In this document: positions 8,996 to 20,384 of the stretch, piece by piece
How the letters are laid out: each line of letters opens with the position of its first letter
Position numbering within the stretch: position 1 is the stretch's first letter
Source: Fonsecaea monophora
Taxonomy: Eukaryota > Ascomycota > Eurotiomycetes > Chaetothyriales > Herpotrichiellaceae
DNA: 64,000 nt
NCBI RefSeq assembly: GCF_001642475.1
Contig: NW_019173932.1
Span: 62,001 to 126,000 of the forward strand
Direction: 5' to 3'
Position numbers and translations under genes: made by a program
The notes under the pieces: generated by a model
Databases searched by the model: none
What the model saw: the letters and a program-made list of their open reading frames with translations, nothing else
Told to the model about the DNA's origin: nothing

Positions 8996-10726
8996 ATGAC
9001 CGAAGAACTGTCGGCGCCGCCTGTTCTATCCACACCCGATACATATATATTGGAAGAAACTCTTCCGGAGGCTGTGCGATCATCAGAAGCACTGTCAGAC
9101 GAGCAGATCAAGACAAGGTATGAGATCAATAGAACTATCAACGAAATCAGGCTGCGAAAATGGAAGCGAGTTGCGTTACAATTCCCCGATCATATGCTTG
9201 CACACTCGGCAAGAGTCTACCAACTCCTAGCCAGGGGGTTAGAAGTGCAAGCCAAAACGCTTGCTGAGGCGCATATGGACGGCACTGACAATGGCAACTC
9301 AAATTCAGCGGATCCCGATATGTCGGGGCTCTCTATCGAAGGCACAAAGCCAGTCACGCTCACCATACTAGGAGACACCTCGTATGGCTCCTGTTGTGTG
9401 GATGAGATTGCTGCTGAGCACGTTGATGCAGACGCCGTTATTCACTACGGAAGAGCCTGCTTATCGCCAACTGCAAGATTGCCCGTTCTGCACATCTTCA
9501 CTACCATGGGTCTGGAGATGGACCAAGTAGTCACATCTTTTCAAGCAACGTTTCCAGATCTCCACGCGAAGGTGGTGCTAACGGCTGATGTCCCTTATGC
9601 TGAGCATGTTGTCCCTCTCTTCAAGGCGCTACAAAATTTGGGCTACTCAGACTTATTCGCGGCTTCTATTATTCACGATCCGTCTTCGGCAATTCCAAAT
9701 CGAACAGTACCACCTTCGATCACGAAAGACCCTTCGTCCCTGTCACAATGGAATCTATTCCATATCTCCGACCCCCCTACGTCTCTGCTGTTGACACTCC
9801 AGTCACGCATGGCCAGTATAAAAGTCTACCCTACCGATACCATTCAATCCTCCTCAACTCCTACCACCGTTTCTTCTGCCCTGGAGACATCTACGGCTCA
9901 CCTACTCCGCCGCCGCTATGCCCTTGTCACCTCTCTCACCACGGTTTCAGCCTGGGGGATTCTCGTTAATACGCTCTCTGTCAAGAACTACCTGTCGATC
10001 CTGTCACACATCCAATCGCTAATCTCCGCCGCGGACAAAAAGTCGTACCTCTTTGTTGTCGGGAAGCTCAACCCTGCAAAACTGGCCAATTTCTCAGAAA
10101 TTGGAGGGTGGGTGGTTATTGGATGTTGGGAAAGTTCTTTGATTGACAGCCGGGAATTCTACCGACCAATTATTACACCGTTCGAGTTGGAGATGGTTTT
10201 AACAGGAGATGATCAGAGAGTGTGGACGGGGCAATGGAGGGGAGATTTTCAGGTAGTGTTGGAGGATGCCGAGAGACGGGAGCAGAATGGAGAGGGACAG
10301 GTTGGAACGTCGAACGAAAATGCCGCTGCGAACGAGGACCAGGAAGGCGAAATTAACCCGGATTCGGAGTCAGAATCTGAGCCGCCCGAGTTTGATCTCC
10401 GGACAGGCAAATATGTCTCACGAACCCGACCGATGCAGAGGTCTCGACAGCAAGTTGCGTCAATGCCTACACCGACTTCTAGTGCCTATAATGTTTCGTC
10501 TTCCACCGCACTGACAAGACGATCAAACGGCACCATGGTCACGGTCAATGGTGTCGCCTCCCCCGCCGCCGAATACCTTGCACAAAAACGGTCTTGGCGT
10601 GGTTTGGGTAGCGATTTTGAGGTCAAATACGAGGAAGATGAGGCAGAGCTGGGCAGTGTCATTGAGGAAGGCAGGACTGGTGTTGCGAGAGGGTACACAG
10701 TGGGGGAAGAGCTAGAGAGGACTTGA
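8996..10726 (+). CDS. DPH2: Diphthamide biosynthesis protein 2 (Dph2)
   Basis: Single exon of 576 residues. The start at 8996 (MTEELSAPPVLSTPDTYILE) fits the family; the frame opens five codons earlier at a TTG. Dph2 forms a heterodimer with Dph1 that transfers the 3-amino-3-carboxypropyl group of S-adenosylmethionine to a histidine of elongation factor 2, the first step of diphthamide synthesis, in the cytosol. The two proteins are non-canonical radical-SAM enzymes with [4Fe-4S] clusters. Candidate cluster cysteines are visible in GDTSYGSCCVDE (near residue 130), IHYGRACLSPT (near 154) and VIGCWESSLID (near 376). The C-terminal third carries a fungal extension that is acidic and Ser/Thr-rich (around residues 420-530). 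DPH6 of the same pathway lies about 33 kb away. Confidence 0.93.
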   Translation: MTEELSAPPVLSTPDTYILEETLPEAVRSSEALSDEQIKTRYEINRTINEIRLRKWKRVALQFPDHMLAHSARVYQLLARGLEVQAKTLAEAHMDGTDNGNSNSADPDMSGLSIEGTKPVTLTILGDTSYGSCCVDEIAAEHVDADAVIHYGRACLSPTARLPVLHIFTTMGLEMDQVVTSFQATFPDLHAKVVLTADVPYAEHVVPLFKALQNLGYSDLFAASIIHDPSSAIPNRTVPPSITKDPSSLSQWNLFHISDPPTSLLLTLQSRMASIKVYPTDTIQSSSTPTTVSSALETSTAHLLRRRYALVTSLTTVSAWGILVNTLSVKNYLSILSHIQSLISAADKKSYLFVVGKLNPAKLANFSEIGGWVVIGCWESSLIDSREFYRPIITPFELEMVLTGDDQRVWTGQWRGDFQVVLEDAERREQNGEGQVGTSNENAAANEDQEGEINPDSESESEPPEFDLRTGKYVSRTRPMQRSRQQVASMPTPTSSAYNVSSSTALTRRSNGTMVTVNGVASPAAEYLAQKRSWRGLGSDFEVKYEEDEAELGSVIEEGRTGVARGYTVGEELERT

Positions 10727-11287
10727 ACTGTGTCAGCGGGTGCTGGCAGTGTGTTCAAGATGTTATACGTTGCTTTTGACGTGCTGGGCCGAGCGAGGCT
10801 GAGCTGTCTTTGATGTCCACTGGCCCTGCCGTTCTAATGTCCCACGACTTGAAAAATCCCCTCCTCTGATCCGCAGAACAGGTCAACATGATTGTTCCAA
10901 GCTAAGGTGGCAATTTGCATCACATCAAAGAGAATGCCATCATATGTGGTACTTGATCGAGATATCAACTTGCTGGTCAGGACGAGCCTTGCGTCATGGT
11001 GCACGGATATGACTTCCGATGATTGACCTACATCCCAATCAGGAAACGATGCTCCTCCTTACAGGTTCACATGTATCCTTGGTGGGTTAGCAACGGTCTT
11101 CCAAAAGTGAAGGGTTGCGTGGCAGTCGCATGATCGCCATGTTTCTGATGTCAAAAGCCTCAGAGATTATCCTGCAGAGGGAGTTCACTCTCTGCCTCCA
11201 TACTTAACCATCAGACACTCTCCACTTAGACCAACTGTTGGATATTTCGGTGAGGAACTCGAGAGAAATAGCATTTTCACGCTCACA
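10727..11287. promoter_or_regulatory. Intergenic, 3' flank of DPH2 and promoter of the ComA-like gene
   Basis: About 560 bases between two genes on the same strand. No motif-bearing ORF is visible. Confidence 0.4.
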
Positions 11288-12250
11288 ATGGCCACGAAGA
11301 ATGCGGTATCCAAATTGCTCCCCAAGGCTGCTAGACCGGGCCTGTTATTTCCCCAGAAACCACGAACCCACCGCCTCTTGTCTACGAGTCCCGTCCAGAG
11401 GCAGGTGCAGACACTTCTGCAGGACAAAGAGAATGGATTTGGATTTATACGGCACAATCCTCGCACGCCCAAACCTCGCAGCAAAGGTGTGACGGAAATC
11501 CGAGGCCCATACTATTCGTCTTACGGGAAGCGTCATCTACAAGACGTGTTGGAAACCATGGGGTACCATGTCGACGGACTCAAGTTTGCTGGAGGCAGCT
11601 TCTCCATGATGCCCGAAGATCGGGTCCGAGAATTAATTGACTTGGCTCACGAATACGACGTGTATGTGAGTACTGGAGGGTGGATGGAACACATCTTGAC
11701 CCAGCCCGACTCCAATGCCGTGGTAGAGAAGTACTTGCGGAAGTGCAAAGATCTGGGATTCGACGTGATTGAGATCTCGTCGGGCTTCTTGTCTTTCCCA
11801 CCAGATGACTGGTTGCGATTGGTGGACAAGGTACACAGCATGGGGATGAAGGCAAAACCTGAGTTGGGCATCCAGTTCGGGGCAGGTGGTGACACTGCAG
11901 CAGAGGATCTAGAAGCCACAGGCACATCCGACCCCAGCAAGGTGATCAATCTAGGGAAGAAGTTCCTCGAGGCGGGTGTCGAAAGGATGATGATTGAAAG
12001 CGAGGGGATCACTGAGAACGTCAAGAGCTGGCGGACAGACGTGATTCAGGCAATCTTGCGAGACCTCCCGCAGGAGAAGGTCATGTTTGAGGCCGCGGAT
12101 CCTCCGGTTTTCAATTGGTACGTCCGCGAGTTTGGCATTGATGTCAACCTGTTTGTGGACCATTCGCAGATTGTGCAATTGACCTGTCTGAGGTCAGGTA
12201 TCTGGGGTATGGCCGACACGTTTGGCAAGATTGTGAGCTACAGAGAATGA
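11288..12250 (+). CDS. Phosphosulfolactate synthase (ComA) family protein, probably mitochondrial
   Basis: Single exon of 320 residues. The first about 45 residues are rich in Arg, Lys, Ala and Ser with no acidic residues early on (MATKNAVSKLLPKAARPGLL), a likely mitochondrial presequence. The rest matches the ComA/HSA32 family of TIM barrels: RGPYYSSYGKRHLQDVLETM, KFAGGSFSMMP, VYVSTGGWMEHIL, FDVIEISSGF, KPELGIQFGAGGD, MMIESEGIT and the C-terminal FVDHSQIVQLTCLRSGIWG. In archaea the enzyme adds sulfite to phosphoenolpyruvate for coenzyme M synthesis. Fungi do not make coenzyme M, so the fungal substrate is unknown; plant relatives (HSA32) act in heat-tolerance. Family assignment is firm, the biochemical role is not. 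Confidence 0.88.
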   Translation: MATKNAVSKLLPKAARPGLLFPQKPRTHRLLSTSPVQRQVQTLLQDKENGFGFIRHNPRTPKPRSKGVTEIRGPYYSSYGKRHLQDVLETMGYHVDGLKFAGGSFSMMPEDRVRELIDLAHEYDVYVSTGGWMEHILTQPDSNAVVEKYLRKCKDLGFDVIEISSGFLSFPPDDWLRLVDKVHSMGMKAKPELGIQFGAGGDTAAEDLEATGTSDPSKVINLGKKFLEAGVERMMIESEGITENVKSWRTDVIQAILRDLPQEKVMFEAADPPVFNWYVREFGIDVNLFVDHSQIVQLTCLRSGIWGMADTFGKIVSYRE

Positions 12251-13233
12251 TGGTGGCGTATTGATGCGACATGCCTACGGCACTTCTTGATACCGAGATG
12301 ATTATGCGACGCATATGTACCGAGTACCAGCAATGTAATTTATGGAAGGCTGCATTAGGAATATGTATAATGGGAATACCTGAGAGAGTACTTGTCTCCG
12401 GAAGTAAGGGTCTTCCTAAGGGTCCATCCCACTGGTCCTTTGCCGTTTCATCGGGGCCTTCCAGCAGCCAAAGGATCTAGGGTGTCAGCCGCTAAGCAGA
12501 GCCTATTATCATGGGGATCGCCGGCGCCCCTAGACACCCAACTGGGTAGGTTTCATTTGCCCTATAGCCGCCTACCGAGCACAACTCCAGGCACAAGTCC
12601 CCTACGGAGTAATAATTCAGTAACGCCAACTCTAGTTAGCCACCTGGTGCCACTACACCGCCCCATTTTGGTGTGGCGGCTATGCACTTTTGTACACACT
12701 CCTGGGTATTGTTGCGAGGATTGTGTGCTCCGTTTTCCTTTTACGAACACCGCCCCCCGAAAGACATCATCCTCCCTGCACCACGGATCTACCGGATGGC
12801 ACAAGAAGCTTAGCATTGAGGTCTTGTTCCTGCCCAAGGGATTTGACTGGCTGTACCGGTCATCAAATCTGACAACCAGTGGCAGTGAGCCTGTGGCCCT
12901 GCGTGATTTGGCCTGGACCACCCGTTGACATCATGGCCTGATTCCTCAACACGAACTCCCTCCAAACTTCCCGCTATGCAAAAATTGTGGAAATACCCTT
13001 TCAGCTCGCCATTGTTGCTCACTGCAGTAAACGGAATCTACTAATATCCATCCTATCGTTCCATGCAAACGGGGTAGTGATACGGTATGATACTCCACAG
13101 AGCTTCGCCATCACTCCGGTGACTGCGTCTCGTGAAGGTGAAATAGGCTACATCCCCTATTCTTATTTTCCTTTGTGTCTTGCCTGTCTTGCGACGTGTC
13201 GTGTGCCTCTCAAGCTTGGGACCACTTATCATC
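12251..13233. promoter_or_regulatory. Intergenic, promoter of phospholipase B
   Basis: About 980 bases. It contains TACCGAGTAC near 12317 and CCTACGGAGTA near 12600. A 178-codon frame at 12392-12928 has no conserved content and is antiparallel to another open frame, so no gene is called. Confidence 0.4.
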
Positions 13234-15230
13234 ATGAAGTTTGCATTGCTAGCGGTCATCGCCAGTACTGTCGCGGCGGGCGTGGATGGTGAGTACCATG
13301 GCCGTTCGAGTTTGTTTGGCTGGGGAATCTAACATTCAATGCAGCACACGCGATCTCCCTCGAAAATGACCTCGTTGACACCTTAGTTGCCGTCGAGAAC
13401 CTGCGACGGTCTCTCCCTAACTCGCCCCAAGGATACACTCCGACCTTTCAGAACTGCCCTCCCAATGCCCCCGTGGTTCGAAGCGCCGCTTCACTCTCGC
13501 CGAACGAGACCGAGTGGTTACAGAAGCGGAGGAATAACACGGTTGCGCCCATGCGCGATTTGTTGAGTCGACTGAACATTCAAGGCTTTGATGCGTCGCA
13601 ATACATTGACCGTGTAGCCAACAATGTCTCTGCTCTGCCTAACATCGGCATCTCCGTGTCCGGAGGCGGTTGGCGAGCACTACTGAATGGTGCCGGTGCT
13701 CTGAAAGCGTTCGATTCCCGCACCGCCAATAATACCAACCAGGGCAAGCTTGGTGGCCTGCTCCAGTCTGCGACATACATCTCGGGTCTAAGCGGAGGGT
13801 CATGGCTAGTTGGGTCTCTTTTCATCAATAATTTCTCCTCGGTCGAGGCATTGCAGGCGGAAACGAGCGGTTCCGTCTGGGAATTCGGCAACAATGTCAT
13901 TGAAGGCCCTGAGAAGAGCGGAATTCAGATCTTCAACACGGCTGAGTATTATGCCAACCTGGTAAGCGATATTGGGGGCAAGTCAGATGCTGGGTTCGAT
14001 ACGTCCCTCACGGATCTCTGGGGTCGCGGGCTGTCGTACCAACTGATCAATGCCACCGATGGCGGCCCAGCTTACACCTGGTCCTCTATTGGTATTTCGG
14101 CGCCCTTCTTGAATGCGGATACTCCATACCCCATCATCATTGCCGACTCACGCGCGCCGGGAGAAACACTCATCTCGTCCAACGCGACCATTTACGAGTT
14201 CAACCCATATGAGATGGGTACCTGGGATCCTACCTCTTTTGGTTTCGTCCCGATGAATCATCTGGGCACCAACTGGACAGCAGGCCGAGTTCCGGCGAAT
14301 GAGAAATGTGTGGTAGGCTTCGACAACGCGGGCTTTCTCATGGGGACGTCCTCTTCGTTGTTTAACCAATTCATTCTGAATCTCAATGGGACTGGGGTTC
14401 CAGATTCGCTGCGGAGTCTCGTTGCAGATATTCTGACGGGCTTGGGCGAAGACAACAACGACATTGCCGATTATACGCCTAATCCTTTCTACCAGTATAA
14501 TCCGCTCACCAATCCCGCGGCCAATTCGTCGCGGCTCACCCTCGTTGACGGTGGGGAGGACTTGCAAAATATTCCACTTCACCCACTCATCCAGCCCAAC
14601 CGTCAGGTCGATGTCATCTTTGCAGTCGACTCCTCGGCTGACACCACCTTTAGCTGGCCAAACGGGACCTCTCTGGTGGCAACGTACGAACGGTCTCTGA
14701 GTGCCATGGCCAACGGGACGATCTTTCCCAGTGTCCCCGACGTGAACACTTTTGTCAACTTGGGTCTCAACACGCGTCCGACTTTCTTTGGGTGCGACAC
14801 ATCCAATTTCACGAGCGGCTCCAACATCCCGCCGTTGGTCGTCTATATCCCCAATTCGCCGTACGTGACATTCAGCAATATCTCAACCTTCCAGCTGTCG
14901 ACCAACAACACCCAACGGGACGCCATCATACTGAATGGGCAGAATATTGCCACAATGGCCAACGGCACGCGGGACGCCACTTGGCCCACATGTGTGGCCT
15001 GCGCCATCTTGAGCCGCAGTATGGAGCGCACCAACACGGAGGTACCTCAAGCGTGCACAAGCTGCTTTAACAACTTTTGTTGGGATGGCTCGCTCAACTC
15101 GACAGAGCCGGTCAACTACGCGCCTGAGCCACTTCTCCAGGCGGAGAACCTAGAGAGCGGAAGCCCAAGAATCTTGCCTAGGTGGGCTTTTGCCGCGGCT
15201 GCGATAGCGTTGGGATACCATTCTCTGTAA
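13234..15230 (+). CDS. Secreted or GPI-anchored phospholipase B (lysophospholipase)
   Basis: Two exons, 13234-13288 and 13345-15230, with a 56-base intron (GTGAGT...GCAG), giving 646 residues. The first exon encodes the signal peptide (MKFALLAVIASTVAAGVDA). Catalytic elements of the cPLA2/PLB family are intact: SGGGWRA near residue 123, GLSGGSW near 165 with the nucleophile Ser, and VDGGEDLQNIPL near 419 with the catalytic Asp. Many NxS/T sites indicate heavy N-glycosylation. The extreme C-terminus is a short hydrophobic tail (WAFAAAAIALGYHSL) after a small-residue region, consistent with GPI anchoring. The enzyme removes acyl chains from phospholipids and lysophospholipids outside the cell; it serves nutrition, membrane remodelling and, in pathogens, host invasion. 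Cysteines are spread as in the family. Confidence 0.93.
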
Positions 15231-16492
15231 AACAATGTTTTGAATTTTTTATAAGCTTGTGGATGATGTTTTCTTACACCTGTTGGATTCAACTTATGGA
15301 ATATGCATCGCGTCTTGGATAGGCAATCCGGGGTCAGGGCATACATAAAAGTGTCACACACAGAGAGGGCATATCTTGCATATGATGGCTCGGGGTTTAT
15401 GAAACGATATGGGACAGCCGTTTGTACCTTGATGATCACTTCTATGTAGTCAGTATCTGAGGCTGAACACGAAACCTGACAAAATCCCGACCATTCCTTC
15501 TTGATCACGCCGAGGCACAGCTTTCCACAATTAGACGAATATGTGAACAAACAGGCCAACAGCCCGAGTGAGGAAGTTGATGCAATAGCAGTATAAGTGA
15601 AGGGCGCGATGGTGTGTCTCTCCAACATGATAAGGCTGACGTTGCCTTGAGGACTTTTGTTCACTAGTGCCAGTGCCACCACCACCAACTGCGCCCTCAC
15701 CTCCACATGATTTCACCTTTGAATCGGACTCCTCGTTACTCGGCGTTAGTTAACAATCGTCCTGTACGCGGTACAGAGTCCCTGCTCGTCGTCGTAGTCT
15801 CTCTTGGTCCCGAGGCAAGTATGGCACTCTTTACCCCATCCTGAACAAAGGAGGATGATGAAATGAGGAGAAACGCAGTTCTGAACGATGAACGACGGCC
15901 ATATCTCGGGGATTTCATCATCCCACGCCCTTCCACCCACGTACCGAATCATATCCCGATCAGCATGACGATCCAGGGGGGAAAGGATGCAACGGATCTG
16001 AGGAAGCGAAAGCCCAATCAACGCAAATTTCCGCCTCGACTCGACGCATGTGTCCGTCCGACCACACCTCTCGGCTCCTCATCAAGCTCTGTGAGTGGCT
16101 CGCGCAGCCCCAGGGATGAAAATCTTTCTTTTAAGGATGCGCGTTGGAGATGCTTCGACGGTGCCACAATCCGCCGCGGACAAACACTGCGCTCCGTGGT
16201 GGTCAGTAGCCGCTGCCGTTAGCCGGTCAGTGACGATGCATTCTGTCAGGTGGGCACCCAGCACCATGAGCTGCAAGAGGCGACAAGGTCTTGGAGGCAA
16301 GGTAGGCTCGTCCGAGTCGGCTTTTTCTTTACACCCTCCAAATACGCCCTTGACGGGCTTTGGTTTGTCACTGACAACCCCCCCTCGGCGTACACATCTG
16401 GACCCCAAAAATCCCCAGCCATAAGTCAGAAGGAGAGCCAAAAACGATGAGGACGAACCTTTCAAGTCGTTGTTAATTGAAACAGGCCAAGC
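15231..16492. promoter_or_regulatory. Long intergenic region upstream of the DHA1 transporter
   Basis: About 1.26 kb. A 196-codon frame on the minus strand (15116-15706) starts from a non-ATG codon, overlaps the phospholipase end and has no recognisable content. I read the region as promoter and 5' leader. Confidence 0.4.
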
Positions 16493-18190
16493 ATGGGCGA
16501 AATCAGCGTCCAGGCATCGAGGCCCTCGCCGCCGTCGGGGCCTAGTGACAAGGTCGACACTATCACAGACCGCGACAGCCAAGCATCGTCCGAAGAACCC
16601 GTTCCGATCTTTGAATCTCCTCCACGTCGTTCAAGCACGAGTCCTCCCGATACTGTGACTGAAGATGGCACCACATACGTGTACTTGACATTTGACACTC
16701 CCATCCCATTCGACGAGTTCTCGTCTGGCGCCCCTTCAATACCTCCGCCGAATCTCAAAAATTACGAATCACCACTCACCTGGTCCTCGACGCACAAGAC
16801 CATCATCTTGATATTGTCATGTGGCTGCACCTTTCTTGCGGCGTACAGTGCTGGATCTTATTCCATTGCCGCCGAGCCTCAACGCGCCAAATGGCATCTG
16901 TCTGAAGTCGCCTTCAGCACCGGCGTCACGACATGGGCAACAGGCTTTGCTGTGTCTCCCATGTTCCTGGCGCCATTTTCGGAAATCAACGGTCGGCGAC
17001 CCGTCTTTATTGGTTCTGCAGTCATGTTTCTGGCTGCTCTCATTGCGTGTGCGACCACTCCAACCTTCGGCGGAATGCTGGTAGCTCGATTCTTCGTCGG
17101 TGCCGGGGCCAGCACCTTTGCGACCATGGTTGGAGGAGTCGTGTCTGACCTATATCATGCTGAACATCGGAACACGCCAATGGCTGCATACAGTGGCGCC
17201 GCACTCGCAGGAACTGGTATGGGCCCGCTTCTATCCGGCTTCATTGTCGGTCGCGCGAGTTTCCGTTGGGTCTATTACCATCAGATCATTGGCCTGGCGA
17301 TCATGCTGGTCGTGGTGTACCTCTTCTTCAAAGAGACGCGGGGCTCTGTGCTCCTCAGCCGCAGAGCCAAAGTATTGAATGCATACCTCGATAAGCTCGA
17401 GACGCAGTTGGCCACCACTTCTGGTGAGAAGCCTAGCACACAAGTCCGTGTCCGCTACAGAGTTGCAGCGGACGAGAGTCGGTCCTCGCTTGGTCGAATG
17501 TTGTACCTGTCGCTGACCCTTCCCTTCAAGCTCCTGACCACAGAGCCTGTGGTCTTTTTCTTTTCGTTGTGGGTTGCCTTTGCCTGGGCCCTGTTGTATA
17601 TGACATTCTCGGTGATCCCTTTGGTTTTCCAGACCCGCCACAACTTCAGCGTCGAACAGAGTGGAGCGGTTTTCGCCGCCATTTCGATCGGCTCCGTACT
17701 GGCTACCCTGCTGTCCATCTATCAGGAGAGACTCGCGAAGAAGCGATGGCCGAAACTCAACAACAGTCCGGAGGGAAGACTGTATTTCCCTTGTCTCGAG
17801 GGGGCACTTCTTCCCATTGGCCTCTTTTGGTTCGGATGGACGACGTATTCTTCCATTCCATGGATATCGCCGGTGCTCGCCATTGGATGTGCACAGATGG
17901 GTATCTTCGTCATTTACCTCGCCGTCTTCAACTATCTGGCTGACGTCTACCATCGATATGCATCGTCGGCATTGGCAGCCCAGAGTTTCATGCGTAATAT
18001 TTTTGCAGCAATTTTCCCACTTTTCACAAACCAAATGTTCAACAACCTGGACTACCCGCCTGCAGCCAGCTTGCTGGGAGGCATTGCCGCCCTGTTGACG
18101 GTGGTGCCCTGGGTGCTGCTGTTCAACGGCGAGAAGATCCGCGCACGCAGTAAGATCGCGAGACAGATCATGTCAACACCGGGGTCTTGA
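16493..18190 (+). CDS. MFS transporter, DHA1 multidrug family
   Basis: Single exon of 565 residues. A hydrophilic, Ser/Pro-rich N-terminus of about 100 residues precedes the first helix (KTIILILSCGCTFLAAYSAG). The superfamily signature between helices 2 and 3 is FSEINGRRPVFIGSAVMF, preceded by TTWATGFAVSPMFLAP, as in the DHA1 (12-spanner) polyamine/azole/cycloheximide exporters of fungi. The motif C-like segment in helix 5 is AALAGTGMGPLLSGFIVGR. A long central loop (RRAKVLNAYLDKLE onward) separates the two halves. Plasma-membrane drug or metabolite export is the family role; the substrate is not predictable. The extended antisense frame at 17231-18034 is a shadow. Confidence 0.88.
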   Translation: MGEISVQASRPSPPSGPSDKVDTITDRDSQASSEEPVPIFESPPRRSSTSPPDTVTEDGTTYVYLTFDTPIPFDEFSSGAPSIPPPNLKNYESPLTWSSTHKTIILILSCGCTFLAAYSAGSYSIAAEPQRAKWHLSEVAFSTGVTTWATGFAVSPMFLAPFSEINGRRPVFIGSAVMFLAALIACATTPTFGGMLVARFFVGAGASTFATMVGGVVSDLYHAEHRNTPMAAYSGAALAGTGMGPLLSGFIVGRASFRWVYYHQIIGLAIMLVVVYLFFKETRGSVLLSRRAKVLNAYLDKLETQLATTSGEKPSTQVRVRYRVAADESRSSLGRMLYLSLTLPFKLLTTEPVVFFFSLWVAFAWALLYMTFSVIPLVFQTRHNFSVEQSGAVFAAISIGSVLATLLSIYQERLAKKRWPKLNNSPEGRLYFPCLEGALLPIGLFWFGWTTYSSIPWISPVLAIGCAQMGIFVIYLAVFNYLADVYHRYASSALAAQSFMRNIFAAIFPLFTNQMFNNLDYPPAASLLGGIAALLTVVPWVLLFNGEKIRARSKIARQIMSTPGS

Positions 18191-19095
18191 GAGGGAGACG
18201 TCGAAGTCGAGAATTTGTTAACGATATCGAGCGTTGGTAGCCAACAATCGGAGGTTCGAGCATCGGGATATATGGCAAGCAGCACGAGTTGAATCAACCA
18301 CACCGGGACCGAGTTACGATAGCCATGACATTGGATTAAGCATTGCTATTCGAGGAGTAAGGATTGCCATGGCAGGATTCAACAGCATAAATGGTTAACG
18401 TTCAACAAAGATGTTTGGTATTCTTGGGACCGCCAGAATTCACATAGTCTAGCCTTGTAGTATAGAACAGAGATTGTGTCCCTAATTGAGCGCTGTCGAC
18501 TCGGTCGGGTCTTTTAAGAAGAGGGGGAAAGAGGGAGGCGGCCACTCGGCTTTACCGAGCAGAGCACAGCAGAGCAGAGCAGGAAAGCCATGCCTGTCGC
18601 CCTACAAGTGACACGTACACGTACACGTACATAAAGTGTTCGGTAGAGGTGGTTAATTGTGCCAGACCAGATCAGATGGCATGCATGCATGCATGTACCC
18701 CAAATCGGGGAAACCTGGAGTTTGGTGCCAGAACGGCACGGGGTCAGGGAGGCAAGGTGTCAAGGACGCAAAAGAACCGTCTTTCAGTTCTGGTTGGTGT
18801 CTTGTTTGGTGATTCGATTGAATGATTGATTTGATTGAATTGTCTATCCTGGCGCCGGCTTTTGTGTTCCCCCGCCCCCTTTCGTACCTATGTAATCTGG
18901 GTAACATTTCCACTTTTCTTCTCTTTTGTCACAACCAACCCTGTCCGTCTCGGATTTCATTCACCCAGTACCAGTGTATAGGATGGAAAAGCCCCGGACC
19001 CCGGTTTACCCCGGCGGGGAAGTGGTGGTCCATGGCTATACGCTTCGTGTGCGCGCAGATTCGGCGCCTTGTCTCCTCGTCCTACCATTCCATTT
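18191..19095. other. Convergent intergenic region
   Basis: Between the 3' ends of the DHA1 transporter and SWP1. It contains CGTACA repeats at about 18608-18630 and a GCAT tract. No gene is visible. Confidence 0.45.
18679..18695. repeat. (GCAT)n microsatellite
   Basis: About four tandem GCAT units, self-complementary, in the convergent region. Confidence 0.7.
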
Positions 19096-20384
19096 TTATC
19101 TTGTCCCAGCCAATCGCCGCTCCTGGACCTCTGTCAGAGCGCGACTGCCGCTCAAAAACGCCGTGATGCCCAGCACGCTCAGGACGGGCAGTGTCTGGAA
19201 TAGATTCCAGGTCGTGTAGTATAGGAAGAAGACGACCTCGATCCCGACAAGCGAAGACAGGAAGCAGGCGTGCGAGAGCGGCGAGGCGGAGAATGCTTTG
19301 GGTAAGGAAGATAGGTTTAATCCAAGGGCGAGCCACTGTTGATTCATAAAGGGGGGAAGAGGTTAGTGATGGTTCCATCCCTAGTAGATACGTGCGCGGG
19401 GAAAAGGGCAGGAGTGAATGAGGTACAGGCTGGCTAAACATGGGATAGGGGGCCGTGAAGGTGTGAAACAGAGGGGGAGGCAAAGGCAACGTACAGCACC
19501 CGCCAACAACGGCAGTGTTCCCACCACAGCGGCCAAAAACACCAGACTGATGATCTTGGGCGGAGACACAGGGTCAGAACGGAAAATGTGGTGGATTTCT
19601 GGAAGCTTTCCGTATCGGAGTGGTCTCTCTGCCGGTGGTGCGGGAGTGTTTGGGTCTGTCTTGACTTGGAGGGTGAAGGCTGGGGAATTGTAGCCGGGAG
19701 TGGTGCTGAACGAGGCGATGACAATAGACGCGCTGAGGCCCGACGTATTGTTTGATGAAGTGAGGAATTGTACGGGGAGATCCTTTTGTGTCTGTTCACG
19801 CAACAACCAACCGTCAGTCTAGTCTTCTTTCCCATAGCCAGAGCAGCCCAGATAGACCCGGTCCCAGGATTCATTTCGTGCATGAGTATCCCCGTTCGTG
19901 TCTTTCCCTTGCTCCGATAGAAACTGAGACGTACCAAATCAACCTTCGCTTTCCCAGACTCCTTTACACTGAAAGGATATGAAACGTCGAGTTTGCCATC
20001 TTGGTCTTGCAGCAGCAGAAACGCCTGGTGTGGTCTTTTGGCACTTTTTCCTTCTTGCGTTGTGAGAGTAATCTTCAAAGTGTCGGAAGAGCCGAGCAGA
20101 ATGGGTTTGGAGAGCGGTTGAGAGGGTGTGAGTCTGGACGACATGAACCAGTTAGCATGCAACTAATTGAGTTCTTCTGTGCATGTATAGAGTGCTGAGC
20201 GGCGTCGACAGCCATGGAACAGAACATACTTCTCTTTAACTCCTCCATCCTTCCCAGCTGCGGACCCTTTGCTTGTTACGCTGAGAGAGGCGTCTGCAAA
20301 TGTCCACGTGGCAGCTGCTTCTGCTGATGAGCCTAACGTAGAGCACAGAAGCAGAGCCTGCGGGAGAAATGAAAGCAAACGCAT
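19096..20384 (-). CDS. SWP1: Oligosaccharyltransferase subunit Swp1 (ribophorin II homolog)
   Basis: Four exons: 20230-20384, 19935-20133, 19495-19791 and 19096-19335; introns of 96, 143 and 159 bases. The product is 296 residues, close to the yeast length. It opens with a signal peptide (MRLLSFLPQALLLCSTLGSS). The lumenal part follows (LTPSQPLSKPILLGSSDTLK, then HQAFLLLQDQDGKLDVSYPF), which matches ribophorin II/Swp1. The C-terminal third has the lumen-membrane junction ERPLRYGKLPEIHHIFR and three hydrophobic segments (IISLVFLAAVVGTLPLLAG, LVGIEVVFFLYYTTW, VLSVLGITAFLSG). The protein is an essential non-catalytic subunit of the ER complex that transfers the lipid-linked glycan to asparagines. 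Splice junctions are all phase-consistent. Confidence 0.9.

Noticed and set aside
12392..12928. 178-codon frame upstream of phospholipase B
   Set aside because: No conserved content, and an equally long frame lies opposite; typical of chance in GC-balanced intergenic DNA.
15116..15706. 196-codon frame on the minus strand next to phospholipase B
   Set aside because: The start is not an ATG, the frame overlaps the phospholipase C-terminus and no motif or signal is visible.
17231..18034. 267-codon frame on the minus strand
   Set aside because: It is fully antisense to the DHA1 transporter and has the charged, motif-free composition of a shadow frame.
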